Positions 55,364-63,998 of a stretch of 64,000 nucleotides of DNA are shown here, one piece after another (the stretch's first letter is position 1; every line of letters begins with the position of its first letter). The stretch covers positions 1,364,001-1,428,000 of the forward strand of contig NZ_JAPENX010000001.1 of assembly GCF_026341815.1 (NCBI RefSeq), written 5' to 3'. Under the pieces are notes generated by a model, which saw only the letters and a list, made by a program, of their open reading frames with translations, was not told where the DNA came from and did no database searches. Origin of the DNA: Streptomyces sp. NBC_00572. GTDB lineage: Bacteria > Actinomycetota > Actinomycetes > Streptomycetales > Streptomycetaceae. Made by a program: the position numbers and the translations under genes.

Positions 55364-56448
55364 CAGAGCGAGGGCTGAGCGCTCGGCGCCAGCGCTCCGC
55401 ACAGCGAGGGGGCGGCGGGCCGACCCGTGGCGTACGGGTCGGTGACCACCGGTCCGCCGTCCGCCTCGGGGGCCCGCGCTCCGGCCAGGAGCGGCTTCAG
55501 GGAGCCCGTGACGTCCGCGCCGCACGCCTGCGGGCCCGCCTCCACGGTGCTGGTCACCAGCTCGGCCCGGTGCATGCGCAGGTCCTCGCGGTCGAAGCGG
55601 AAGTGCACCTCGCGGTGGACGGTGAAGAGGGACGCCTGCCCGACCGGTCCCGCGCCCTGTGCGGCCGGGCGGAGAGCGTAGGTGTACGTGTGGTCCGCGG
55701 TGACGTCCAGTGTGTCGGGGCTGGTCTCCTCGTAGCGGAGGGTGCCCTGGACGCGGGCCGAGGGGTCCGCGAGGACGGCCTGCCGCGGGTCGAAGCGGAC
55801 GAGCCAGCCGGCGAGGGCGTGTCGGCCGTCGTCGGCCGGTGCCTCGACGCTCCGGTCGAACTGTTCGAGCTGGTCGGGGTCGAGCAGCAGGCGCGCGGGC
55901 CGCACGGTCACCCCGGACAGGACGTCGGGCTCCAGGGAAGAGGCCACCAGATAGTCCTTGGCGATGCTGAGGGCGGAGACGACCTGGCTCTCGGCGAAGT
56001 GGGTGGTGCGTCCGGCGACGGGCAGGTTGATGCCCGCGGCCCCGGTGCGGTACTCGGCGACCGGGCTGTGGTCGAAGAGCCGGTCGGGCACACCGCCGAC
56101 GACGGGGCCCTGCGGGGCGAGCGGGACCACGGTGGTCCGCAGGGGTTCGGCCCGCTGGTCGACCGGGGGCTGGTACGGGTTGCGGACGCCGAGATAGATG
56201 GCGGTGCCGAAGGCGAGGAGGATCAGCAGGACCAGCAGGATGGCCTGGCGGGAGCCGCTGCGGCCCTCCCAGGAGGACGGGCGGCTGCGGACGGCCTGGG
56301 AGTGCTCACCCATCCGTTCCTGGGCCGAGAACTCCTGGAGATGGGCAGCGCGGACGAACGCCTCGTCGAAGACGACGGATCGGTATTCGTCCTCACCGCC
56401 GGGGAGGCCCTCGGGCGTCCCCTCAGGCGGGTCGCCACGCCCTGCCAT
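55363..56448 (-). CDS. Single-pass membrane protein with large extracellular domain, VVFDExFVRAA paralog 1
   Basis: The 361-residue protein has an N-terminal cytoplasmic part with DEYRSVVFDEAFVRAAHLQEFSAQER (20-45), a membrane helix (about 70-88, AILLVLLILLAFGTAIYLGV) and about 270 extracellular residues, including FAESQVVSALSIAKDYLVASSLEPDVL and two late cysteines (QACGADV and SLCGAL) that may pair. No known domain is recognised. The same N-terminal motif is present in the next gene upstream (56669-57229). The last codons lie in the duplicated repeat at 55364-55381. Confidence 0.82.
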   Translation of the reverse strand: MAGRGDPPEGTPEGLPGGEDEYRSVVFDEAFVRAAHLQEFSAQERMGEHSQAVRSRPSSWEGRSGSRQAILLVLLILLAFGTAIYLGVRNPYQPPVDQRAEPLRTTVVPLAPQGPVVGGVPDRLFDHSPVAEYRTGAAGINLPVAGRTTHFAESQVVSALSIAKDYLVASSLEPDVLSGVTVRPARLLLDPDQLEQFDRSVEAPADDGRHALAGWLVRFDPRQAVLADPSARVQGTLRYEETSPDTLDVTADHTYTYALRPAAQGAGPVGQASLFTVHREVHFRFDREDLRMHRAELVTSTVEAGPQACGADVTGSLKPLLAGARAPEADGGPVVTDPYATGRPAAPSLCGALAPSAQPSL

Positions 56449-56570
56449 ACCTTCAGGGTAGGTCCGCGAGGGCTTCGGTAAACGCCGAGGTACACGACAA
56501 GTTCGGAAGAATTCCGCCGTCAGGGTGTGCGGGTGCCGCCAGGGAGCCGAACGGCTCGGCCACTCGGAGG

Positions 56571-56664
56571 ACGCGGACCGCTACCGACACGGACACGGCC
56601 CACCGCAGACGCGGACGCGGAGCGCTGCCCACGCGGACACGGACCGCTTCCGACGCGGACGCGG
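56571..56664. repeat. Degenerate GACGCG/GACACG hexamer array
   Basis: A 28-bp unit with ACCGCT in its centre occurs at 56571-56598 and again at 56637-56664 with four mismatches, 66 bp apart, and further ACGCGG hexamers fill the space. It occupies most of the gap 56449-56668 and reaches the 3' end of the next gene. Confidence 0.6.
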
Positions 56665-56668
56665 ACGG

Positions 56669-57229
56669 CTATTCGGGGGACGCGGAGCGTGCCGCGGGGG
56701 CGTGGGCGGCGGGCGGTGCCGGGTTCGGGTTGGGCGTGTCCACGCCGGTCGTGGCGGGCGGGGGGACCTGGTCCTGGCGGTTGGCGGCCGCGCCCCGGTA
56801 GACGGCGCTGAAGGCCAGGGCGACCATGCCGACCCCCATGACGAGGGCGAGGAGCCAGGCGACGGGCCGGTGCCAGCGGGCGCTGCCCCGGTAGGGGCGC
56901 AGGGCGCCGCCGTGGCGGCCGTACGGGCTGGCGTCGTCGCCGACGTCGTCCGGCTCGTAGGTGAGGCCGGAGGGGTCGTGGAACTCCTCGTAGAGGTCGT
57001 CGTCGGCCGATCCGCCCCCGGCTCGGGCGCGGGCCGCCTCGGCCTCGGCACGGGCCTGGGCGGCGGCGAGGAGCCGCTCGACCGCGGTCGGCTCGTGAAT
57101 GGTCGCGGCCCGTACGAAGTCCTCGTCGAACACCACGTCGGCGTAGACCTCGTCGGCGCCTCCGCGGTCGACAGAGTCCTCAGGGTCCCCGCCGTTCTGG
57201 AACGGCGTGCCCCCCACGTCGTCCGGCAC
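56669..57229 (-). CDS. Single-pass membrane protein, VVFDExFVRAA paralog 2
   Basis: The GTG start at 57229 gives 186 residues. The cytoplasmic N-terminus has DEVYADVVFDEDFVRAATIHEPTAVER (about 26-52), close to the motif of the neighbouring protein, then a helical Ala/Arg stretch, an acidic region (DDLYEEFHDPSGLTYEPDDVGDD), one membrane helix (about 128-148) and a Pro-rich extracellular tail. A start in the proA 3' end is open in frame but unlikely. It lies between proA and its paralog, all on the minus strand. Function unknown. Confidence 0.78.
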   Translation of the reverse strand: MPDDVGGTPFQNGGDPEDSVDRGGADEVYADVVFDEDFVRAATIHEPTAVERLLAAAQARAEAEAARARAGGGSADDDLYEEFHDPSGLTYEPDDVGDDASPYGRHGGALRPYRGSARWHRPVAWLLALVMGVGMVALAFSAVYRGAAANRQDQVPPPATTGVDTPNPNPAPPAAHAPAARSASPE

Positions 57230-57305
57230 GGCTTCAGAGTAGACCCGGAAGGTGGTTTTGGGCAGGGAGAGTGCGAACCCTCCCCGCCCGTACCGAAAGG
57301 AGCGG

Positions 57306-58589
57306 TTACCGCACGTGACCGTCACCGGTGACGATGTACTTGGTCGAGGTCAGCTCCGGAAGGCCCATGGGGCCCCGGGCGTGCAGCTTCTGGGTGGAGA
57401 TGCCGATCTCGGCGCCGAAGCCGAACTGTCCTCCGTCCGTGAACCGGGTGGAGGCGTTCACGGCGACCGTGGTGGAGTCGACCAGCTGGGTGAAGCGGCG
57501 CGCCGCGGCCTGCGAGGTGGTGACGATCGCCTCGGTGTGACCGGAGGACCAGGTCCGGATGTGCTCGACGGCCCTGTCGAGGGAGTCGACGACGGCGGCG
57601 GCGATGTCGTACGAGAGGTACTCGGTCTCCCAGTCCTCGGGGGTGGCCGGGACGACGGTGGCCTTGGAGCCCGCGGCGAACGCGAGGACCCGCTCGTCGG
57701 CGTGGACGGTGACGCCGGCCTCCGCGAGGGCGTCGAGGGCCCTGGGGAGGAAGGCCGCGGCGACGTCCTGGTGGACGAGGAGGGTCTCGGCCGCGTTGCA
57801 GACGCTGACCCGGTGCGCCTTGGAGTTGATCAGGATCTCGACGGCCATGTCGAGGTCGGTCTGCGCGTCGACGTAGACGTGGCAGTTGCCGGTGCCGGTC
57901 TCGATGACCGGGACGGTGGACTCCTCTACGACCGTCCGGATCAGGGAGGCGCCGCCGCGCGGGATGAGGACGTCGACGAGGCCGCGGGCGCGCATCAGCT
58001 CGCGGACCGATTCGCGGGACTCGCCGGGGACGAGCTGGATGGCGTCGGCGGGCAGTCCGGCGCCGCCGATGGCGTCGCGCAGGACCTTCACCAGGGCGCT
58101 GTTGGAGGCGTACGCGGAGGACGAGCCGCGGAGCAGGACGGCGTTGCCGGACTTCAGGCAGAGGGCGGCCGCGTCGACGGTGACGTTGGGGCGGGCCTCG
58201 TAGATGATGCCGACGACGCCGAGCGGCACGCGGACCTGGCGCAGGTCGATGCCGTTGGGGAGGGTCGAGCCGCGGACGACCTCGCCGACGGGGTCGGGCA
58301 GCGCGGCGACGTCACGGACGTCGGCGGCGATGGCCCGGACGCGCTCGGGGGTGAGGGTGAGCCGGTCGATGATCGCTTCGCTGGTCCCGGCTTCGCGGGC
58401 CTTGGCGATGTCCTCGGCGTTGGCCTCGACGATTTCGGCGGTGCGGACTTCGAGGGCGTCCGCGATCGCCAGCAGGGCGTCGTCCTTGGCCGCGCGCGGG
58501 AGTGGCGCGATTTCGGCGGCGGCGCCACGGGCCCGGTAGGCGGCCCGGGTGACCGGGGACAGGTTGTCGAGGGGCGTGAGCGAGGTCAT
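57306..58589 (-). CDS. proA: Gamma-glutamyl phosphate reductase
   Basis: ProA reduces gamma-glutamyl phosphate to glutamate semialdehyde, the second step of proline synthesis. The 427-residue protein has the aldehyde dehydrogenase-like fold: [63 protein letters not shown], and the catalytic cysteine in [14 protein letters not shown], ending [16 protein letters not shown]. The start is ATG 58589. proB is on the same strand about 800 bp upstream, with a small gene between. Confidence 0.97.
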   Translation of the reverse strand: MTSLTPLDNLSPVTRAAYRARGAAAEIAPLPRAAKDDALLAIADALEVRTAEIVEANAEDIAKAREAGTSEAIIDRLTLTPERVRAIAADVRDVAALPDPVGEVVRGSTLPNGIDLRQVRVPLGVVGIIYEARPNVTVDAAALCLKSGNAVLLRGSSSAYASNSALVKVLRDAIGGAGLPADAIQLVPGESRESVRELMRARGLVDVLIPRGGASLIRTVVEESTVPVIETGTGNCHVYVDAQTDLDMAVEILINSKAHRVSVCNAAETLLVHQDVAAAFLPRALDALAEAGVTVHADERVLAFAAGSKATVVPATPEDWETEYLSYDIAAAVVDSLDRAVEHIRTWSSGHTEAIVTTSQAAARRFTQLVDSTTVAVNASTRFTDGGQFGFGAEIGISTQKLHARGPMGLPELTSTKYIVTGDGHVR

Positions 58590-58701
58590 GCCCGCAGGGT
58601 ACTGGCACCCCTGCGGACATCCCTCACGTATCCCGCACTCCGAGACGTACCCCGGTCGTTCCGAGACGCCCCGCACGGGGAGGTGTCTCGAACGCCGCCG
58701 C

Positions 58702-59043
58702 TCAGTACGGGTGGACGCCGACCGGGGCCGCGGGTGGCGGGCCGTAGCCCTCCGCGATCCGCTGGTGGTAGGTCTCGCGGTCGATGACCTCGAGACCGAC
58801 GATCTCCCACGGCGGCAGCTTGGCGGTCTGCCGGTGCTCGCCCCACAGGCGCAGGGCGACGGCCGCGGCGTCGTGCAGGTCGCGGGCCTCTTCCCAGTAC
58901 CTGATCTCGGCGTGGTCGTTGGCGTAGCGGCTGGTCAGCAGGAAGGGGTGGTCGTGGGCCAGCTGTTCCAGCCCGCGTCGCACCTCCTTCAGCGGTGACT
59001 CCACACCCGACACGCTGAGGGTGATGTGCCAGAGTTTGGACAC
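58702..59043 (-). CDS. Conserved hypothetical protein between proA and proB
   Basis: GTG at 59041-59043 follows AAGGAA with a six-base spacer. The 113-residue protein begins [34 protein letters not shown] and contains [33 protein letters not shown] and [20 protein letters not shown]. It has no membrane segment; a ferredoxin-like alpha-beta fold seems likely from the hydrophobic pattern. Function unknown. The open frame continues upstream with charged low-complexity residues, so a longer form is conceivable. Confidence 0.75.
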   Translation of the reverse strand: MSKLWHITLSVSGVESPLKEVRRGLEQLAHDHPFLLTSRYANDHAEIRYWEEARDLHDAAAVALRLWGEHRQTAKLPPWEIVGLEVIDRETYHQRIAEGYGPPPAAPVGVHPY

Positions 59044-59380
59044 GGGCTGTTCCTTGGCGCGTGCCTCTCGTGGCTCACGCACCTCGCGTGTCTCGGTGGT
59101 GGTCTCGGTCTTGGTGTCCGTGGACCTGTCCCGTGCCTCGTCGAAGTCGGCTCCGGCCTCGACACTGGTCAGGGCGCGTTCGGCAGTCCCTCGGGGCGGT
59201 GCCCCTGGGCGCGCTCGTCTCACCGGCGGCCTCCTGTGTGATGCGTGTGGTGCTGTACCCCGCCCTGCTCTCTTACCCCCGGGACAAAGTTGACCAGCCC
59301 GAGGCGGCACTTGGGGCGGTTTTGGTAAACGTCCCTTCCGGATGGCCGCACTTTCAGCCGTTTCGGGAGGGACGTGAGGG
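59044..59380. other. Gap between proB and the hypothetical gene
   Basis: No gene is supported in this 337-bp stretch. The minus strand keeps one frame open with Glu/Thr/Arg-rich codons immediately upstream of the hypothetical gene's start, which is either a 5' extension or chance. I see no convincing hairpin. A promoter for the downstream gene should lie here, but no clear -35/-10 pair was found. Confidence 0.5.
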
Positions 59381-60484
59381 TCAGCGGATGACGACCAGGT
59401 CGTCGCGGTGGACGACCTCGCGCTCGTACTCGGGGCCGAGCGCCTTGGCGAGTTCGTGCGTGGAGCGCCCGAGCATCCGGGGCATCTCCTTGGCGTCGAA
59501 GTTGACGAGACCGCGGGCGACGGCCCGGCCGGCGGTGTCGCGGAGTTCGACGGGGTCGCCGGCCACGAAGTCACCCTCGATGCCCGCGACACCGGCCGCG
59601 AGCAGGGACTTCTTGCCCTCGACGACGGCTCGTACGGCTCCGTCGTCCAGGGTGAGGGAGCCCTGCGGGGTGGAGGCGTGGGCGAGCCAGAGGAGCCGGT
59701 CGGCGGAGCGTCGGCCGGTGCGGTGGAAGTACGTGCCGGTGTCACGGCCGGCGAGGGCGTCGGCGGCGCGGCTCGCGGAGGTGAGGACCACGGGGATGCC
59801 GGCCGCGGCGGCGATCCGGGCGGCCTCGACCTTGGTGACCATGCCACCGGTGCCGACGCCCGCCTTTCCGGCCGATCCGATCTCCACATGGGCGATGTCG
59901 TCGGGGCCCGTGACCTGCGCGATCCTCGACGTGCCGGGCTTGGCCGGGTCCCCGTCGTAGAGGCCGTCGACGTCGGAGAGCAGGACGAGCAGGTCGGCGC
60001 GGACGAGGTGGGCGACGAGGGCGGCGAGCCGGTCGTTGTCGCCGAAGCGGATCTCGTCCGTGGCGACGGTGTCGTTCTCGTTGACTACCGGCAGCGCGCC
60101 CATCGCGAGGAGCTGGTCGAGGGTCCGGTAGGCGTTGCGGTAGTGGGCGCGCCTACTGGTGTCGTCGGTGGTGAGGAGGACCTGTCCGACGCGGACTCCG
60201 TAGCGGGCGAAGGAGGCGGTGTACCGGGCGACGAGGAGTCCTTGGCCGACGCTGGCGGCGGCCTGCTGCCGGGCGAGGTCCTTGGGACGGCGGGTGAGTC
60301 CGAGCGGTGCGAGGCCCGCGGCGATGGCGCCGGAGGAGACGAGGACGATCTCCTTCTCGCCGCCGCTGCGGACCTTGGCGAGTACGTCGACGAGGGCGTC
60401 GACGCGGTCGGCGTCCAGGCCTCCCGAGGCGGTGGTGAGCGAGGAGGAGCCGACCTTGACGACGATCCTGCGGCCCTCCGTCAC
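59381..60484 (-). CDS. proB: Glutamate 5-kinase
   Basis: ProB phosphorylates glutamate in the first step of proline synthesis and is usually inhibited by proline. The GTG at 60484 with GAGG six bases ahead gives 367 residues, the family length, starting VTEGRRIVVKVGSSSLTT. The amino acid kinase domain has IVLVSSGAIAAGL, VNENDTVATDEIRFGDND and LLSDVDGLYD; a C-terminal PUA domain (LDDGAVRAVVEGKKSLLAAGV) follows. Upstream in-frame codons are made of short CCGGTCGTCTGT-type repeats and were left out. Confidence 0.96.
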   Translation of the reverse strand: MTEGRRIVVKVGSSSLTTASGGLDADRVDALVDVLAKVRSGGEKEIVLVSSGAIAAGLAPLGLTRRPKDLARQQAAASVGQGLLVARYTASFARYGVRVGQVLLTTDDTSRRAHYRNAYRTLDQLLAMGALPVVNENDTVATDEIRFGDNDRLAALVAHLVRADLLVLLSDVDGLYDGDPAKPGTSRIAQVTGPDDIAHVEIGSAGKAGVGTGGMVTKVEAARIAAAAGIPVVLTSASRAADALAGRDTGTYFHRTGRRSADRLLWLAHASTPQGSLTLDDGAVRAVVEGKKSLLAAGVAGIEGDFVAGDPVELRDTAGRAVARGLVNFDAKEMPRMLGRSTHELAKALGPEYEREVVHRDDLVVIR

Positions 60485-60649
60485 GTACTGCCTCGTCGCG
60501 TCCGTCTGCCCGGTCGTCCGTCCGCCCGCCGGTCCATCCACCGGTCCGGTCGTCTGTCCGGTCGTCTGTGTCACCTGTGCCGCCACCTGCGTCGTCCTCA
60601 CTCGGCTGTCCCACGCGCCGTGTGTTCCCCGCCGCGACTGCCAGGCAAT

Positions 60650-61117
60650 CTACGCGAGCCGGGAGGGCTGCCGCTCGTCCGTTTCGCTCCCTGGACCGGA
60701 GTCGTCGGTGTCCTGTCCGGTGTTCCGGGGGACGAGGATCCGCTGGGAGATGAGGTAGGTGAAGGGGATGGCGACGACGGCCGCGACGAGTGGCGCGATC
60801 CTGTCGTCCATTCCGGCCCAGGTGACGAGCGCGTACAGACCGACGCTCTGCACCAGGTAGTTGGTGAGGTTGGTGAGCGGGAAGAGGGCGAACTTCTTCC
60901 AGGTCGGCCGGGTGCGGTAGGTGAAGTAGGTGTTGAGGAAGAAGGAGCCGATCATGCTGAGGACGAAGGCGAGGGAGTAGGCGGCGAAGTACGGCATCCA
61001 CGGGTGGAGCAGCAGGTAACAGCCGAAGAAGGTACCCGTGTTGACGCCGCCGACGAGGGCGAAGCGGAATATCTCGGCGAGCCGTCCGCGTCGCGCGGTG
61101 GGGGACCCGGCTGCCAT
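60650..61117 (-). CDS. GtrA-family membrane protein
   Basis: The 155-residue protein has four membrane helices: RFALVGGVNTGTFFGCYLLL, FAAYSLAFVLSMIGSFFLN, NYLVQSVGLYALVTWAG and IAPLVAAVVAIPFTYLISQRILV, the GtrA pattern, where the protein is thought to flip polyprenyl-phosphate sugars. Its ATG shares one base with the stop of the glycosyltransferase gene (TGATG), so the two are translationally coupled. The C-terminus is hydrophilic (DTDDSGPGSETDERQPS). Confidence 0.92.
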   Translation of the reverse strand: MAAGSPTARRGRLAEIFRFALVGGVNTGTFFGCYLLLHPWMPYFAAYSLAFVLSMIGSFFLNTYFTYRTRPTWKKFALFPLTNLTNYLVQSVGLYALVTWAGMDDRIAPLVAAVVAIPFTYLISQRILVPRNTGQDTDDSGPGSETDERQPSRLA

Positions 61118-62112
61118 CAGTGCTCTCCCTCGGTGGCCGCGACGCGGATCCGCTCGGCGGCGACGCGTTCGGACGCCCCGCGCCCGAAGGAGCGGTGGGT
61201 CTCCTTCACGAGGAAGTGCGGCCGGCGCTTGGTCTCGTAGTAGATGCGGCCGATGTACTCGCCGATCAGCCCCAGCATCACCATCTGCACGCCTCCGAGT
61301 CCCGCGATGATCGCGACCAGGGTGACGTATCCGGGGGCGGTGACGCCCTGGGTGAGGGCGGCGGCGACGACCCAGACCGCGTACAGGGCGGCGAGGCCGG
61401 TCAGCATCATCCCGAGCCAGAGGGCGATGCGCAGCGGCCGGTTGTTGAAGGAGATCAGCCCGTCCATGCCGTAGTTGATCAGGGAGCTGAACTTCCACTT
61501 CGTCTCACCGCCCTCTCGTGCGGCGTTCTGGTAGTCGAAGGTGACGGTGTCGAAGCCGATCCAGGAGAAGAGCCCCTTGGAGAAGCGGTTGTACTCGGGC
61601 AACGAGAGCAGCGCGTCGACGGCGGGGCGGGACAGGAGGCGGAAGTCGCCGACGCCGTCGGTGAGTTCCACGTCGACCCAGCGGTTGACGCCCCGGTAGT
61701 ACATCCGGCTGAGGGCGGAGCGGAGCTTCTTGTCGCCTTCGCGGGTCCGGCGCGCCATGACCTGGTCGTGGCCCTGGTGGTGCAGGTCGAGCATGCGGGC
61801 GAGGAGCTCGGGCGGGTGCTGGAGGTCGGCGTCCATGATGACGACGGCGTCGCCGGTGGACTTGCGCAGGCCGGCGAGCATGGCGGCCTCCTTGCCGAAG
61901 TTGCGGCTGAAGGAGGCGTACTGGGTCCGGTGCGGGTGCCGGGCGGCGATCTCGCGCAGCTTGCCGAGCGTTCCGTCGGAACTGCCGTCGTCGACGTAAC
62001 AGATCTCGTAACCGACCGGAAGGGTGTCGAGCACCTGGCGCATCCGCGCGTCGAAGCGTTCGACGACGTCCTCCTCGTTGAAGCAGGGGACGACGACGGA
62101 AAGCCTGGTCAT
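61117..62112 (-). CDS. GtrB-like polyprenyl-phosphate glycosyltransferase (GT2)
   Basis: The 331-residue protein has an N-terminal GT2 domain (LSVVVPCFNEEDVVERF; YVDDGSSDGT; the metal motif DADLQHPPE; VGDFRLLSRPAVDAL) and two C-terminal membrane helices (LRIALWLGMMLTGLAALYAVWVV and YVTLVAIIAGLGGVQMVMLGLIGEYIGRIY), the architecture of bactoprenol glucosyl- or dolichyl-phosphate-sugar synthases. With GtrA it would make and translocate a lipid-linked sugar for cell-surface modification. It is divergent from the large membrane protein at 62346. Confidence 0.94.
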   Translation of the reverse strand: MTRLSVVVPCFNEEDVVERFDARMRQVLDTLPVGYEICYVDDGSSDGTLGKLREIAARHPHRTQYASFSRNFGKEAAMLAGLRKSTGDAVVIMDADLQHPPELLARMLDLHHQGHDQVMARRTREGDKKLRSALSRMYYRGVNRWVDVELTDGVGDFRLLSRPAVDALLSLPEYNRFSKGLFSWIGFDTVTFDYQNAAREGGETKWKFSSLINYGMDGLISFNNRPLRIALWLGMMLTGLAALYAVWVVAAALTQGVTAPGYVTLVAIIAGLGGVQMVMLGLIGEYIGRIYYETKRRPHFLVKETHRSFGRGASERVAAERIRVAATEGEH

Positions 62113-62345
62113 GAACGGTCACTCCAGAGGGATGGGCAAGAGTACGTCCTGAGGGACCACCACCGAACTCTCCTTCGAGCAGCGCGGCCAGGGTACGAAG
62201 TGGCGGTGACCGTCCGACGTCGTCCGGGTGGCCGCGCCCGGTCGGCATGTCGTCCATGCGGCAAAGCATGTGGGGAAGATATTGATATACGCGGCATTTC
62301 TTGTCTTTTGTCACCCGTAGAGCCCCGCAGCTGGAGCGATGACCC

Positions 62346-63998
62346 GTGAGTAGAACGACCCTGACGGAGCGCGGTGACGCACGGATGACGGACGAGGGCG
62401 GACAGGACATCGACATGGCGGGCGGACTCCGGCAGGCACTCCCCTGGGTCGCGTTCGTCATCGCCGCGGGAGCCGGGGCGCTGCTCTCGGTCGGCGCGTT
62501 CCTCGGCGTGTACGTACGCCCCACGTCGGACGACTGGTGCGCCCTCTGGAAGGCCCGGGACATGGGCGTCCTCGGCATCACCTCGGACTTCTACAACACC
62601 CAGAACGGGCGCGTCACCAACGCCTTCCTGACCGGCCTGCTCTACTCCGACGACATGCGGGGGCCGAAGCTGCTGCCCGCGTTCCTGGTGCTCGCGCTCG
62701 GCGCGGGGCTGTTCCTCCTCGCCCGCGCCACGCTGCGCGCGCTCCGCCTGCCGTTCCCCGCGACGGCGGCCGCGGCGGCGGTCCTGGTCCTCGAAGCGCT
62801 GCTGTTCTTCGCGGGAACCCGCTCGTACCAGCTGCTGCTCTGGGCTCCCGCCACCATCTCCCACACCCTCCCGAGCATCCTCGGCGTCTGGGCGGTCCTC
62901 TCCGGCGTGTGGGCGGCCCGCAGCCGTCGGCGCTGGGCGCGGAGCGCCGCCGTCGGCACCGCGGCGCTGCTCGGCACGGCGGCCGGCATGCTCAGCGAAC
63001 CCTTCGTCGCGATGTCAGGGCTGATGGCCGCGGCGGCGGGCCTGCTCTGCCTGCCCCGGCTCGGCCGGACGCGCGACCGCTTCGCGTCGACCTGGTGCGC
63101 GGCCTGGTGCCTGGGCCTCCTCGTCGGCCTGGTGCTGCTCACCACGTCGCCCGGCGCCCGCTGGCGGCGCGCCCAGCAGCCGAAGGAGCCGCTGACCCTG
63201 TCGGGGCTCGGGGAGACGGTCCGCGACTGGTCCCGGATCTGGGAGACGATCGGCGGGCAGTGGGCGTACGCGGGCGCCCTCGCCGCTGGTGTGCTCCTCG
63301 GACTGGCGGTGGCCCTCTCCGAGCGCCGCCGCCCGGACGGGGAGGACACGCGGACCGACCGCGGACCGGGAGGAACGTTTCGGGTCGCCGTCGTACTGCT
63401 GCCCCTGCCCCTGATCGCGCTCGGCAGCCTCGTGGCCGCGTACGGGCTGCGCAGCGGATACGGGGCGGGCGGCTGGACCTACGCGCGCACGTGGACCAGC
63501 TTTCTCGTGCCCTTCCTGCTGGCGCTCTGCGGCTACGGGGCGTGGCTCGGCCACCGACTCGGACGCGGGATCGACGGCACCCGCGGACTCGCGGACAGGG
63601 GAGGGCCCGACGACACGCGCGGGCAGGAAAGCGGTCGCCGACCCGAGGGCACCGACGGACCCGGAGTCGGGCCCGGATCCCCGTCGGCGCCCTCCGGCGT
63701 CCGTGCCGCCCGCCTCGCGCTCCTCGTCGTCACCGGTGCCGTCGCCGTGGCGAGCACGGCGGCCCTGGTGCCCGCGGTACGGACGCTGACGACGCAGACG
63801 GTGGCGCGCAGCCTGGCCTGGGACCGGGAGGACGCCCGGATCCGCGCCGAGGTGGCGGCCGGCCGGCGGGAGGTCACGTACCGCCCCCTGCACATCGGCG
63901 GCCTCGCCGAACCCTTCTTCACCACGGTGTACGAGAAGGACTGGGCCGCCCGGTGTACGGCCGAGTACTACGGCGTGGAGCGGATCAACCGGCCCTGA
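62346..63998 (+). CDS. Large polytopic membrane protein, candidate GtrC-like glycosyltransferase
   Basis: The frame encodes 550 residues with about ten hydrophobic segments. The first extracellular loop has YVRPTSDDWCALWKARDMG and NGRVTNAFLTGLL, where paired acidic residues resemble those of GT-C enzymes and DUF6056-type proteins; MLSEPFVAMSG is another likely family block. A long hydrophilic insert (about 415-460, rich in Gly, Asp, Arg) and an extracellular C-terminus (HIGGLAEPFFTTVYEKDW) follow. The start is unsure: GTG 62346 or ATG 62385. It is divergent from the GtrB-GtrA pair and probably uses their product. Confidence 0.75.
   Translation: MSRTTLTERGDARMTDEGGQDIDMAGGLRQALPWVAFVIAAGAGALLSVGAFLGVYVRPTSDDWCALWKARDMGVLGITSDFYNTQNGRVTNAFLTGLLYSDDMRGPKLLPAFLVLALGAGLFLLARATLRALRLPFPATAAAAAVLVLEALLFFAGTRSYQLLLWAPATISHTLPSILGVWAVLSGVWAARSRRRWARSAAVGTAALLGTAAGMLSEPFVAMSGLMAAAAGLLCLPRLGRTRDRFASTWCAAWCLGLLVGLVLLTTSPGARWRRAQQPKEPLTLSGLGETVRDWSRIWETIGGQWAYAGALAAGVLLGLAVALSERRRPDGEDTRTDRGPGGTFRVAVVLLPLPLIALGSLVAAYGLRSGYGAGGWTYARTWTSFLVPFLLALCGYGAWLGHRLGRGIDGTRGLADRGGPDDTRGQESGRRPEGTDGPGVGPGSPSAPSGVRAARLALLVVTGAVAVASTAALVPAVRTLTTQTVARSLAWDREDARIRAEVAAGRREVTYRPLHIGGLAEPFFTTVYEKDWAARCTAEYYGVERINRP

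Noticed and set aside
60485..60601. N-terminal extension of ProB by 39 codons
   Set aside because: The codons derive from short CCGGTCGTCTGT-type repeats, and the shorter start gives the standard 367 residues with a ribosome binding site.
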